The translations under genes were made by a program, and so were the position numbers. Positions 1 to 12,339 of a stretch of DNA of 64,000 nt are shown one piece after another (the first letter of the stretch is position 1; every line of letters starts with the position of its first letter). Origin of the DNA: Tetmemena sp. SeJ-2015 (taxonomy: Eukaryota; Ciliophora; Spirotrichea; Sporadotrichida; Oxytrichidae); the NCBI GenBank assembly GCA_027382625.1, contig JAJKFJ010020664.1, positions 103,625-167,624 on the forward strand, given 5' to 3'. The notes below the pieces were generated by a model. It worked only from the letters and a program-made list of their open reading frames with translations, did no database searches and was not told the DNA's origin.

Positions 1-1028
1 ATCAGCAGATTGCAAACATAATGAATATTCTGGCTAGACTTATCAAATCCTCTGACTGGGAAGCCCCTATCGAAGTTAAGGAGATGATACTTGAGTCTTC
101 TTTGCTTCCTTCACTAGAGGCAGGATGATGTAATTTTAAGAAATGGCTAAAGATTTTGAGCTGAACAATTCCTTCCTAGATTTCGTGACTGAGCTATCTA
201 ATCACACTATCCTCTTCTCCTTACTTTAAGACATCGGAGACGAGTATGAGCCTCGACAGAAGGAATCAATTATTGAATTGCTTAGAAAGATCGCCAGCTT
301 GAGCAGCATATTCTTAGGATGCCTCTCAACTGATGGAGCTGATAAAACTTTAGATAATGAGGAATCACAAAATCTATTAAGCTTTAATGAGATCTCAAAA
401 GTAGTAAGACTTGCTCAAGAGATTATAGCCATGACAGATAATCCATCATGGTTTGATCTTTTCTTTGAGAATACATACCCCAACGGCCCTCCGAAGTGCA
501 CTTTAGTCACAACAGGTGGAGGCTAAATCCGTTTCAATCCCAATTTGTACAATAATGGTAAAGTTTGTCTTTCCTTACTTGGTACGTGGAGAGGTTCATC
601 TACTGAAAACTGGGATCCCAATCTCTCAACCATATTGCAAGTTTTACTCTCAATCCAAGCTATCATCATGTCGAACGAAGTTTTCTTCAACGAGCCTGGA
701 TATGAGCATGAGCAAGGATATATTTGTTAAATGCTATGCAGAAATAGGTCAGGGTGAGAAGAAGAATGAAGGATACTCCAATATAGTCAGGTATGGAAAT
801 GTGAAATATGCAATGATAGACGCTATCAAGATGCCAACTGCAGGTTTTGAGAAAGTAATTAAGAGAAGTTTCTATCTCAAGAAAAATGAAATACTTAAAG
901 AGGTCAAGGAATGGGTCGATAGGTCAAAGAAGACTGATGCAACATACTAGGGTCTAGTTTATGATCACAACTATCAGTTAGCGAGTACTCTCAGTCCAGA
1001 GGGAAATTACTATGATCTTAAGATTTGA
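1..1028 (+). CDS. C-terminal part of a BIRC6/UBE2O-type ubiquitin-conjugating enzyme (E2), 5' end outside window
   Basis: Large E2 enzymes of this family carry a UBC domain at the C-terminus and transfer ubiquitin from E1 to substrates. The UBC core is clear: a YPNGPP-type motif, then [19 protein letters not shown] with the catalytic Cys at 566-568, then [20 protein letters not shown] and FNEPGYE, followed by the [13 protein letters not shown] and FYLKKNEIL helices. The closest match I know is the BIRC6 (Apollon/BRUCE) UBC domain. TAA and TAG must be read as Gln; TGA at 1026-1028 ends the gene. A 22-nt GT-AG intron at 726-747 joins the two UBC frames exactly. Near 130 the upstream helical part changes frame by one base, so a small intron or an indel lies there. 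No BIR domain is visible because the window cuts the gene. Confidence 0.8.
726..747 (+). other. 22-nt GT-AG intron in the UBC domain
   Basis: The segment starts GTTAAATG and ends GAAATAG. Removing it joins [11 protein letters not shown] to [11 protein letters not shown] in one frame and at the expected distance before the conserved VKYAM helix. Introns of this size also occur elsewhere in the window. Confidence 0.7.
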
Positions 1029-1042
1029 TGATTATAAATTTT

Positions 1043-4000
1043 ATGATGATGGAATAAGTTTATAAGGAGTTGAAAGAAGCTTTTTCCCTAAATTGGTCAT
1101 CTTTTAGATAACTAGATGACATCGACGTCAGTTATGCTCCTACCGGTCAAGAGACAACTTCTGAGCAAAATATAGATATCTAGGATGAAGTCTTATAATG
1201 ATAATTTAAGACAGATGGAGTAGATATATTGGAGCGATGGGCATAGAAGCAGTGGCTAAATAAGCACAGTCAAGAATCTTGGTTCATGGCTTGGGAGCGC
1301 TTGGAGTGGAAATAGCTAATTAATAATTCACTTATCATATTGGCAGGTTGTAAGGAGCTCATACTTGATGATAAGGAAGCGGCCTCCTACTCATGGAATT
1401 GATGGTCAGTTCTTCATTGAGTAAAAGGATGTTTCATCTACTCAAAACATGGCTAACTAACTGCATCTAAGCTCTAGCAATTGAACTTCTATGTTAAAGT
1501 TTCCACTGTTGACGAACAAAAGACTCTCCAAGAATACATTAAACAGTCTTAAGATCTCAGATTAGGGATAAGCGATATATTTGTATCATTTGTAGAAGTC
1601 TAACTCTACAGTTGTCTAGCTATAGATTAATGGCTACAAGCACAGATACTAAGATGGCGATGAAATTACTTTCAAGGAAGTAAAGGGCATGGCCTCTTAG
1701 AATGACATGACTAAGACAATTAACGACATCACAACAAAGATCTAGATTATCAATCCAACATCCTTCAAGCTGAGCGATGTAGTTTAGTCTTATAAATAGC
1801 TGCAAATTTAAGAGAAGGCAGTGGCATAGCTAAACAAATCAAAGTGCCAGTTAAAGTTGATTTCAAGACTTTGCAGGAAGTTGAGAAGCTAGTTCATAAT
1901 CCAAGGATAACTGATTAAATATTGTTGTCAAAATATTTTGGTGTATACAAAAAATGCCCAAAATTTGCATAGTCAAGACAAAGACATTTTAATTGCAGCT
2001 CTCGAAAGCTTAAATACTTTGGAATGCTTCAAGGATAGCAAAGAAAGAGTTGACTAGATATCTAAATCGTTCATCAAGAACATTGGAAATTAGTTGCCTC
2101 CTATCTGCGCTTATCTTGGCGGAGTAGTTTCATAGGAGATAGTTAAAGCGATTACACAAAAGTAATCCCCATAATTTTTATAATGAAGTTATATCCAATA
2201 AGAATAATTTTATGGTTTACATGCCAATTAATTAGCTTTTCTACTTTGATGTGCTAGAGCTTGCTTCTACTATTGATGAAGAAATATCAGACTCTTCTTA
2301 CTATCAAAATCTTACAGCTATATTAGGACAAGAATTGATGCAAAATACATACACTCAAATACTAATGTATAATTTGGAGCTGATGGTTAAATTATTCTTA
2401 CTGATCCTGATGTCATAGAAGTTAGCAATCTAAACAGACAGTTCCTCTTTAGAGAAAAGCACTTAAGGAAGCCAAAGTCATCGACAGCAGCAGCTGCCGC
2501 AATTCAAATGAATCCTGATCTGAAAGGTCATATTCGAGCAAGGCTAGATAAAATTCATGATGGAACGGCTCACATTTACACCGAGTTTTTCTTCAAGAAT
2601 TTAACTATCGTAACTAATGCTCTCGACAACGTTGCTGCTAGACTTTACATTGACGGAAAGTGTGTATCTGCAAAAACCGCCCTAATTGATAGTGGAACTC
2701 TGGGACCCAAGGGTCACGTACAAATTTAATAACTAGTTTTATAATAAATAGTGCTTCCTAAGTATCTCACTGAATCATATGCTAGCTAGCAAGATCCTGA
2801 GGATAATAACGAGATTCCTCACTGCACGTTGAAAATGTTCCCAGAGGAGATTCTCCACTGCATAGAATGGGCTAAGGATATATTCGGAAAACTCTTTACA
2901 CTCAAGCCATAGATATTCAATAAGCTCGTAGAGTCGACCGATCCTATCAATACCTCTGATTAATAGGAACTATAAAACCTTAAAAAGGCTTTAAAGGCAT
3001 TAGCTAAAGAGCCTACAGATTTCAGAGATTGCGTTGGCTTTGCTAGAGCAAGATTCTAGAAACACTTCGTTAATGACATTAAGTAGCTCCTGCACGTCTA
3101 CCCTTTGGATAAAATGACTAAAGATGGAAGACCGTTTTGGTCATTGCCTAAAATGTTGCTGAATTTAGCTATGCAGCAGATTTCAATATTAAAGATCAGA
3201 CTCATGTAGACTTTATCGCAGCTTGTGCATGCTTGAGTGCTGTTATCTACGAAATTGACATTCCTTTCTCTTATATCAAGATCTTAAGAAGCAATAAATT
3301 TTTGCTATGTCGATCATAGATTGCAGAGGAATTCCCTCAAAAAGAGTTTGTGCCTAATGATCTTAAAGCTTCTGAGATACAATCGTAGGTGGAAAAGGAT
3401 CCCAAAGGAGAAAAGAATGAGCAGGAAGAGCCTGAATCATCTCAGCTTGAAGCAAAAATTGATCAACCAGATAAATAGGCTGAGAATGATAAGATAGTAG
3501 AAGAGTTTAACTCAAATTCTATTGAGATGGAAGGATTGAAAATGAGAGAAGTAAAGGCTGAAGAAAAGCAGCAGTTCTTAATGAAGGTGCAGGAATTTGA
3601 AAAGGATGTGGACTCTAATTTCCATATCGATTTCATATGTGCTATGGCAAACCTTAGAGCATAAAATTACAATCTTCAAGGAATGGATTGGATTGACGTT
3701 AAAATTAAAGCTGGAAAGATCATCCCCGCTTTAGCAACAACAACTGCCGCGATAGCTGGACTCCAGACACTTGAAGTTATTACTTATACAAAAAAGTATT
3801 AGCTGCAAATTAGAGGAGCATAAGAATTCTTTCATGAACCTTGCCGTTCCCTCATTAATGATGAGCGAGCCAGGGCCAGCTGTAAAGACTAAATTGAAAG
3901 AGGGATTAAATATTAGCTTTAAAGAAGTCACTCTATGGGATGTGATAAACAATATTGAGTAGAAGACCAATCTCAAGGGCAGAGATGTATTCTTAGGTTC

Positions 4001-4287
4001 TCAACCACTCTTCCTCCATGCTTTGGAAGAATATAATCCTATAATGGATTTAAGAATATTGATGAGGCTTCAAGATCAAAGAATCTTTCTGCCACTTCTC
4101 TGGTTGAAAAGCTCAAGAGTAGTACTTCATCTTAGGACACTACCTTCCAAATTCTAAGAATTAATATATATCTGTTTACTTGACTATTACTTTCGTTGAA
4201 GCGAATAAGCTTGATGAGAATGGTCATGAGAAAAAGCTTGAGGGAGTTCCGCAAGTGAGAGTTAGCTTCAGATCCTCCTTTGATTGA
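1043..4287 (+). CDS. UBA1: Ubiquitin-activating enzyme E1 (UBA1-type)
   Basis: E1 adenylates ubiquitin, loads it on its own cysteine and passes it to E2 enzymes. Recognisable in order: N-terminal SRYIGAMGIEAV and GLGALGVEIA (inactive adenylation half), LPPICAYLGGVVSQEIVKA, YFDVLEL, TDPDVIEVSNLNRQFLFR, VTNALDNVAARLYIDGKC, SGTLGPKGHVQI, LTESYASQQDP, then the catalytic Cys in IPHCTLKMFP (codon 2823-2825), FWSLPK, HIDFICAMANLRAQNY, KAGKIIPALATTTAAIAGL, NSFMNLAVPS, and a UFD-like C-terminus ending at TGA 4285. The frame breaks by one base in several places, for example in A6 runs near 1954 and 3790, where one A fewer restores the frame. The nucleotide-binding VGAGAIGCE-type motif expected before TDPDVIEVSN is not visible. 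The gene starts only 14 bp after the E2 gene. Confidence 0.93.
2160..2199. other. Candidate 40-bp IES in UBA1 (pointer AAG)
   Basis: Between IVKAITQK and FMVYMPINQLFYFDVLEL the frame is lost. Deleting 40 bp between the AAG at 2160-2162 and the AAG at 2200-2202 restores one open frame across both conserved blocks. A GT-AG intron at 2162-2202 (41 nt) is also visible but leaves the wrong frame. The three-base repeat is weak evidence alone. Confidence 0.45.
2722..2745. other. Candidate 24-bp IES in UBA1 (pointer AAAT)
   Basis: AAAT occurs at 2722-2725 and 2746-2749. Removing 24 bp turns GHVQI plus eight extra residues into GHVQIVLPKYLTESY, which matches the usual E1 spacing. The insert is in frame and lacks TGA, so it could instead be a translated insertion. 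Confidence 0.45.
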
Positions 4288-4497
4288 AAATGAAGATCTC
4301 CTTTGATAAAAACTCTACATTTTGAGAAATCTTAAAATCCTTCGCATATCATCTTTCTGTATGCGAGGTTGACTATTACCACAAACGAAAAGTTATTATT
4401 CAAATTTATTCATTCTTAATACTTATCTAATAAAAAAATCTTATCTCAATGAAGATGATGATTGAAGTTAAGAAATTAAGGATCTTATAAATCGAAG

Positions 4498-5605
4498 TCA
4501 ATATCTAGGAGGAGGATGTTGATATGGATTGTAGTATGGCTGTGGTTGAGCCTGATAAGGATATCCTTAAGGAGGCTGACCTTAAATTTGCTGAGGATAT
4601 GCCTGCTATGGCATTCCAGGATAAGGTTACTACTATTGCTGGTAAGGAGGATATCCGTTTGGAGGCATTTAATAAGGCTGCTACTGAGGATATTGGTATT
4701 ATGGAGCAGCCAGCTAAGTTTGAAAGTGCTGCTAAACATGCTGCTAAATCGGAACTTATTGAGCATAGTTCTGCTATTGATAGTTGTAATTAGCACCCAT
4801 AGGAACTTACTGTTGAGGCTATTGCTGTTGATAGGTGGGCATAGGTTAAACAGGAGCTTGAGAAGGTGGAAGATTCAAGGAAGGATAATACTAAGGCTAC
4901 TACTGTTACTGTTGTTGTTGTTGTTCTTATTGAGGTAAGGGTTGAGTCGCAGTAGCTATAGGAGGCTATACTTATAGTGGCTGTGGGTTCTAAAATTGAG
5001 CATAGACTCCTTAGTTTACTTGTTGATGTATTGCTTGCTATTGCTGTGGTTAAACATATTGCTGTTAAATTCCAGCTCCGACATTCTAATACAGCTAAGT
5101 TGCAGCTGCTCCAGGTAACCCCAAGTTCTGATTTGGATAGAACTCCATGTCCACATAGATGAGACCCGCATCTTTGCCTTTGTATTTAAGCTCATAAGAG
5201 CTACTTGTTTTCTTGACTTGCAAGATCGTAGTTAAAGGAATTTCAACTTGCCCTACAACATCGTCATTTATCATGTCCTTATCCATCACAGTGATAATCA
5301 AGATGCTTTCAGAGGTCAGATCAAAATTCATGCTCTAATTGAAATTCACCAATATAATTAATTCCTACCTCTTTCCATTTATAAATTAAATTTTTCAAAT
5401 AATTTACTCATAATTAATTCTTCCATCTAGGATGCTTGCCTCCTTCAACGTGAACCATTGATTTCTTAGATTACGACCCGCACTTGATAATCAAATATGG
5501 GTCCATCTTAGAAAATATTTCAGTATCGTGCTTCAGATTCGCTGATTTAGGAGTGACAATCAGTTTTCCACCTGGCTGGCTCTATATTTGCTACAAAGAT
5601 TGCAT
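4498..5605 (-). CDS. C2-domain protein with long Gln/Pro/Tyr-rich C-terminal tail
   Basis: C2 domains bind membranes, often in response to calcium. From the ATG at 5605 the protein reads GGKLIVTPKSANL, then KMDPYLIIKCGSQ and GGKHPRW, then after a break LTSESILIITVMDKDMIND, VVGQVEIPLTTI and GLIYVDMEFYPNQ, a full C2 fold in the usual order. The tail of about 200 residues is mostly Gln, Pro and Tyr with PYQ, YPPY and YPGM-like repeats, ending at TGA 4498-4500. The tail has no TGA but many TAA/TAG codons, good support for the code change. Around 5,335-5,410 the frame is interrupted; a 52-bp segment flanked by AATTA would restore it, but the junction is ambiguous. Long plus-strand Leu-rich frames here are shadows of the repeats. 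Exact function unknown. Confidence 0.85.
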
Positions 5606-5882
5606 TTTATTTAAATAATATTTTTTTTGTTTCACATCTATCATATTTATAGAGTGAATTTTTCAGATGTTGGTGGTTATTTAAGTTTTGATACCTTTAA
5701 AATGAATTTATAATGTCAAGAATAAGTTAAGCTCAATGATTTTACTATTATGAGTTATATAAACGTTACTAATGAGTTAGAAACTTATTTATGCAAGTCT
5801 GAAGAAGACCTATTTCATAATTCAAACTCCTCTCTGAATGAATTCCTCTGTGATCTACTCGCAATTATAATAAAAAAATAAT

Positions 5883-7622
<1,740 letters not shown>

Positions 7623-7993
7623 CTAAGTGGGGTCAAATTAAGAACGCTACTCTTGGTCGATATTGGTGCTGTTGCGGCCAGAAATGTTTTTATTGAGTGT
7701 TAACTTCGCCAGAGATGGGGAATTATTAAATAAAATGAATCACAAACTTAAATTAAGAAGAATGATAGTTTGAGTCCACATCGCTCGAAATTGGCGAGTG
7801 ATTGACGCTGTGTACGTTTAGAAAAAGCCTGTTTTTGGCTCTTGCTCCCCCTTCTGTCACTTTATTAAAGTATTTTTAATAATTGATTTGACTTTCAAGA
7901 GCTTGGAAGTTTTTTAATAGGGATTGGGAGAGACTACTTGCGATGAGTACCTCATGTTTTAAACTGGTGTTGACTATTAACTGGAGGGGTACC
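7623..7993. other. Spacer between the CDPK gene and the small acylated-type protein gene
   Basis: About 370 bp. The first 100 bp, read on the minus strand, stays open in the CDPK frame without an ATG and may be further 5' coding sequence or leader. The rest is AT-rich and I see no gene or RNA in it. Confidence 0.5.
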
Positions 7994-8345
7994 TCACAGT
8001 GTACTCAGATTTACTTCTATCCAAAGCAAATGAATCCATCGCAGATCGAGAGTCCAGATATATTTCTTAAATTAAGTTTATCTTAATTTTTATAGATCAC
8101 TGTCGCCCAAGTTATTAGTACCTCTTCTGATGGGCATATCTAAAGTAAAATATTTATAATTATGCCAAACCATTGTTTCGTCTTTTGGAAATGCAATCTC
8201 AACATAAATTTGAGGTCGTAGTAATCATTTTAGGGATAAATAAGATCATCCTGGGAGAAAGAAAGCTAGATCACTTACTCTTTATATCTTCGTAGAGGGC
8301 TCTTTTGATTCTATCCTCCGAAGTGCAGCACCATGCGTTTCCCAT
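7994..8345 (-). CDS. Small protein with MGNAWCC acylation-type N-terminus
   Basis: The ATG at 8345 begins MGNAWCCTSEDRIKRALYED. Gly2 followed by two Cys is the pattern of N-myristoylated and palmitoylated proteins, which sit on the inner face of membranes. A GTAAGT donor follows directly and ends the first exon near 8,276. The acceptor is unclear: one choice leads to DLIYPQNDYYDLKF, then a one-base break, then VEIAFPKDETMVWHNYKYF; another jumps to DMPIRRGTNNLG. TGA at 7994-7996 closes both. I do not recognise the family. Confidence 0.55.
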
Positions 8346-8722
8346 TTTATTACACAATTAATTTGGTTTAAATTTTCAGAATTCAGTTTTAGTGAATTGG
8401 AAATGGATTGAGATGTATTAGTTAATGCTTGGCTGACAAAGTGTTTAGCGGGGCTCTTTTTATATAAGCAAAAATTAAATTAATTCCTGATTCTTGCCAC
8501 AAAATCTAAGGAACTTCTTTTTTCTAATAAATTTATATCATTAAAATTAAAAATGATAGTTTTTGTCTCTCTCACTTATTTTTAGAATAAGGAAATTTTT
8601 AAAGAGCGCTTTATGCCATTTAGATAATGGAGATTATCATAGTTTTTATATTAAAGCTATTTTATAAATAAATCAGTAATTGCTTTAGCGAAATCATTTA
8701 AAAGGACTTGGAAAAAAGGAAA
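8346..8722. other. AT-rich spacer
   Basis: About 380 bp between divergently transcribed genes. It is AT-rich with short A and T runs. I see no coding frame with protein-like composition. Confidence 0.5.
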
Positions 8723-9184
8723 TGAATGATTTTAATATAAAATTAGTCTATAATAATACTAAATCAAGTTAATAATTTAGATAAATAGCTAGCTAGCTCA
8801 CTAGTTTATAATTTAATTCTCAAACACCTGACCACCTTATTCTCAAAATATAAAAAGGTTTAGCAACTATATAAATCATATGTTGAGATTAGAGCCACCG
8901 ATTAGTTCAAACTGCTGCGACTATTTAAGCACATGATTCTAGAGAGTAAATTATCTTTTGCTAACTTTGCCTTAATCTAGACCAACTATTATACTTTAAA
9001 AGAGATTGAATTGAATTCTAAATATGTTATAAAAGAGGATTTACTGCAGCTTCACCACACACACATCATCTCTAACTTTGATCGATCTTCCTTCCTTCTC
9101 AGTAATTCACTCTGGTTATTGCAATCACTGTCTTAATTATAGTGTCACAACCTCTCTTCACAAGAAGTTATGACTAAGGGTTGA
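8723..9184 (+). CDS. Hypothetical protein
   Basis: From about 8,770 to the TGA at 9182-9184 the plus strand is open with TAA/TAG as Gln and has mixed, protein-like composition, including KHLTTLFSKYKKVQQLYKSY, KLLRLFKHMILESKLSFANF and KEIELNSKYVIKEDLLQL. The only good upstream ATG (8723) is in another frame, so an intron or one-base break lies near 8,760-8,880. It ends 5 bp before the convergent Nop56 stop. Family not recognised. Confidence 0.5.
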
Positions 9185-9189
9185 CTCAC

Positions 9190-10833
9190 TCACTTCTTTT
9201 GCTTCTTCTTCTTGGGCTGGATCTCTTCGCTCTCCTCGTCGTCGGAGTCTCTGGTCTTTCTCTTTTTATCCTTCTTGTCCTTCTTATCCTTCTTGCTCTT
9301 CTTTTTCTTCTTATCTTCGTCTGAGTCCTCAGCATCTGATTCCTCTGCCTTGGCCTTCTTCTCCTTCTTCTTGAGACCGTTTGAAACTGAACCGTCGTAG
9401 AAAAGACCCTCACGCTTGAGCTCATCGATAACTTCCTTCATGGCTTCGGTGTTCTTCTTGGGCTTGGCACCAGTGGCTAAGAATTGAAGGCGCTCCTCCA
9501 TTTATTGCTTGAGCTTCTCTCCGAAGGCGTTGTTTTGATGGGCAGATCCCTCAGTGAAAGAGTCGATTCTAGCAGCGATGGCGCACTTGTTGGCAAGGTA
9601 ACGAGAGATACGACCTTTGTTCTTCTGGCCAGCACGACCGATGAAGGAGGAGTTGAAAATGAGTCCGTACTTAGGAGTCTTTCCCTTGGTCTTCAGAGCT
9701 CTGAAGAGGGCCTTCTCAGCTCCCAAAATCTGGATGGTGGAGGCGGGGTACTTGGCCAAGTTAGTGAGAGAACCAGAGTGAGAAATCAGCTTAGAGCCAA
9801 CGATTTCTCCAATAAGGGCAGTGAGGTTAGGAGCGACTGCGTTCATTCTCTCCCTCAAATATTCTTGAAGGCGTTCTCTGAACTCGATTTGGTCCACAAC
9901 TCTCTCGGCGAAGGTTCTGACTTACAGGACATCAGCCTCGGACATATCTTGACCCATGGAGATCTTAGCTGCTTCGAGAATCTGCTGAGCCTTATCCTCA
10001 TCAAGGACGATAGTCTCAAGTTCATCCTTGCTGTCCTCTGTGAAGTTGTCACGTTTTTCGAAGTGGTGGACGAGCTTGGCAAAGATGTGGTTATCGTTGA
10101 CTATCTTTGAAAGCTCGGGGAAATGCCATGAGAACCATTCCTTGAGGCGCATGCAGAAGGTGTTGATGTTCTTGTCCATGGTCTCAATAAGAGCGATGGC
10201 CTGCATGATAGGCTTGTCCTGTCTGTTCACATCAGCTGCGCACATGAAGCGAGAGTACTGATGGGCCAGACCGAGTTGAGCCTTCTTAGTATCTTCCTCG
10301 GAGACCTTCTTGAGGATCTTTGGGAGGTGAGTACGGATGCCTCTTAGCAACTCCTCAATAGAATCGTTGAAGGAAGCAGTGATGCCTGTCTTTTGGAAAA
10401 CTCTACACGTAAAGTTAATTAATAAGGTGCCACTAGCTACTTAAAAGATTCACTTACTCTTGACCCATCTTTACCTCAGAGATTCTCAAAAATACTTCAA
10501 TTCATCTTAGTACAGACTAGAATGAAGATGCATTTTAGAGATTCCGAGAAGGAACTTTTGCTTTTTGGCGTTCTTAGTGGATGGGAGGTTAGTAATGAGG
10601 AAATTTTTAAGAGTCTCTGAGACCTCGCATGCAGCAATTGACTGAATATTTTCGAGGGCCTCCTCGGCAGTTTGGAAAGGCTGGAAAGCTGAAAGCTTGA
10701 CCATCTTGGAGAATCTCTCGAGAGAGGTGATTGATTTTTGGATGGCCTTAAGCTGACCTCCGAGCTCATCAAAGTCTTCCTTTTCAAAGAGGGCGTAACC
10801 TGCTGCGCTCTCGAACAAGATAAAAAGCTGCAT
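9190..10833 (-). CDS. NOP56: Nop56, box C/D snoRNP core protein
   Basis: Nop56 is a core protein of box C/D snoRNPs, which guide 2'-O-methylation of rRNA in the nucleolus. Visible in order: N-terminal [21 protein letters not shown], the middle segment [16 protein letters not shown] and [17 protein letters not shown], coiled-coil helices with [19 protein letters not shown], the Nop domain with [69 protein letters not shown] and [13 protein letters not shown], and a Lys/Asp/Glu-rich tail of KKX repeats typical of Nop56/Nop58. A 55-nt GTAAGT...TAG intron lies at 10403-10457. A further break near 10,505 fits either a 23-nt GT-AG intron ending AAG or one missing base. Confidence 0.95.
10403..10457 (-). 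other. 55-nt intron in NOP56
   Basis: Canonical GTAAGT donor and GTGTAG acceptor. Splicing joins KMGQ to [12 protein letters not shown] in one frame. Confidence 0.85.
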
Positions 10834-10900
10834 ATTATTTTGGCTGCTCTAACTTATAAAATAATAAATATCACCTATTTGATACGCAGAAATGCACTAA

Positions 10901-12257
10901 TCATTCATACTAATAAGAAAATGAGGATCTTGAAAAAATGACTTCCCTATTAGTAGTTGCAGCCTGAATCTCCCTATTTTGAAGTAAAGCATTAGCATTT
11001 TCTCTTTTCTAGTGGATGTCGATCTGACCATCTAGTTTCAATTGTAGATCTCTGATTTGAGTCTCGTAGTCTCTCACCATATCTATCAGCTCACGGAGTT
11101 CTCCCTCCTTTGCTTACTGAGTCTCCTCTAAAGCCTGTACTTAAGCTTGAGCATCTGCTGCCAACTCAGCCTGCTTTTAAAGGGCATCAAGCTAAGCTCT
11201 CAAGAAGTCATTCTCAGTTTACAGTTCCTAGGTTTGCATCATCAAGTTCAAATTATTGTTAATGTTGTTATCATTGTGCATAGAGCCAAGTGTCTCTGTG
11301 AGAACGAAGTCATTGCTCCCAGTCTTAAAGTGATGCACTCCTGTCTACATCTCGTGCAAGTTATACTGCTGTCTCTCATCTCCGACAGCTCCTGCGTCAA
11401 AAGTGTTATCAGTGCAGATCGCATCTCCGTGGCCTAGCATGCCCATAGCGATATTCATGTTATGCAGACTGTTCATTGAGGCTGAGGCTGTATTCTGCAA
11501 TTAAAATTGCTGTTCCTGCTGGAAGCCTGAATTTTACTTTGTTTTCTAGTTAACATAGCTTTTGTTTTCTAAAGAGGAGCTTGATATAATCAAATAAACA
11601 ATTTAATCGTATCTTGAGGGTGAGATGCGAGGATTTCATTATTGGCGGAGGGGAAATTCAAGTTAGGCATGTGCAGTCTCAGCACCTAATTATTGTCGAA
11701 ACGCTACAGCATCGAGTTGAAGTTAAATACAACTAAAGATTGCAACATTAAAAAGTTCAAAGAATTCCCATTTGCGTTATTTTGAGTTTAAATTTGGTGC
11801 TAGAGCAAGGCAAGTTAAGAATGGCTATGAAATTGCGAGAGTGAGGGGTCCTATTTCATAACAACAGAGCTCATTTCTCCTAATTGGCTTGAGAAAGGGC
11901 GCTTCAAATTGCTAAGCGCATTAATTTGCTGATTCTTCTAGCTATCCAATTCAGCTATAAGCTTATACTTTTCCTCTTAGAATATTTGGGAAGAAGTCTA
12001 ATATGCGTCAAGAACTGTCTTTAGTTAAAAAAGCAACGACTCGCAAAGTTCTTTGTAAGACTAAACAAAGCGTGAATAATAAGTATAAAATCAAATGTAG
12101 AGTAACTTCAAAATAAATTGTGGGATTAACTTCTTCTTACTTTGGTTGAAGGTGAGAGCTGTGACAAGTTATGTATAGATTCATTTGCTCTCTCTTGCGT
12201 ACGAAGACACTCTGTTAGAATGGCCTCAAAAGTGTTACTTTTGGTAAACTGCAGCAT
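10901..12257 (-). CDS. Coiled-coil, Gln-rich protein of unknown function
   Basis: The ATG at 12257 opens MLQFTKSNTFEAILTECL. An 80-nt intron (12061-12140, GTAAGA...TTTAG) joins it in phase to KELCESLLFQLKTVLDAYQ, then an alpha-helical and Ser/Gln-rich middle, then a 20-nt intron at 11580-11599, then a His/Asn-rich stretch and a C-terminal coiled coil (ENDFLRAQLDALQKQAELA, EGELRELIDMVRDYETQIR). TGA at 10901-10903. It lies 68 bp upstream of NOP56 on the same strand. The layout suggests a structural or cytoskeletal role, but this is only inference from composition. Confidence 0.75.
11580..11599 (-). other. 20-nt intron
   Basis: GT-AG segment (ends CAAG) whose removal joins HPQDTIK to FSSLENKSYVNQK in frame and removes an in-frame TGA. 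Among the shortest introns in the window. Confidence 0.65.
12061..12140 (-). other. 80-nt intron
   Basis: Donor GTAAGA, acceptor TTTAG. It joins the first exon, ending LSPSTK, in phase 0 to SYKELCES; without it the downstream frame has no ATG after a TGA. Confidence 0.8.
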
Positions 12258-12339
12258 TTTATTCACAATTATAATAGGTTTGAGCTATTACAAATTTAAA
12301 TTTCATCTCTTAACAACTAATTCCTTATCACTTATTTGG

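Noticed and set aside
4516..4938. Long Leu/Ile/Arg-rich plus-strand frame and a second plus-strand frame over the same bases
   Set aside because: Both are shadows of the minus-strand Gln/Pro/Tyr repeat tail of the C2 protein.
9484..10110. 208-residue plus-strand frame opposite NOP56
   Set aside because: Antisense to highly conserved Nop56 codons; composition follows from the complementary strand.
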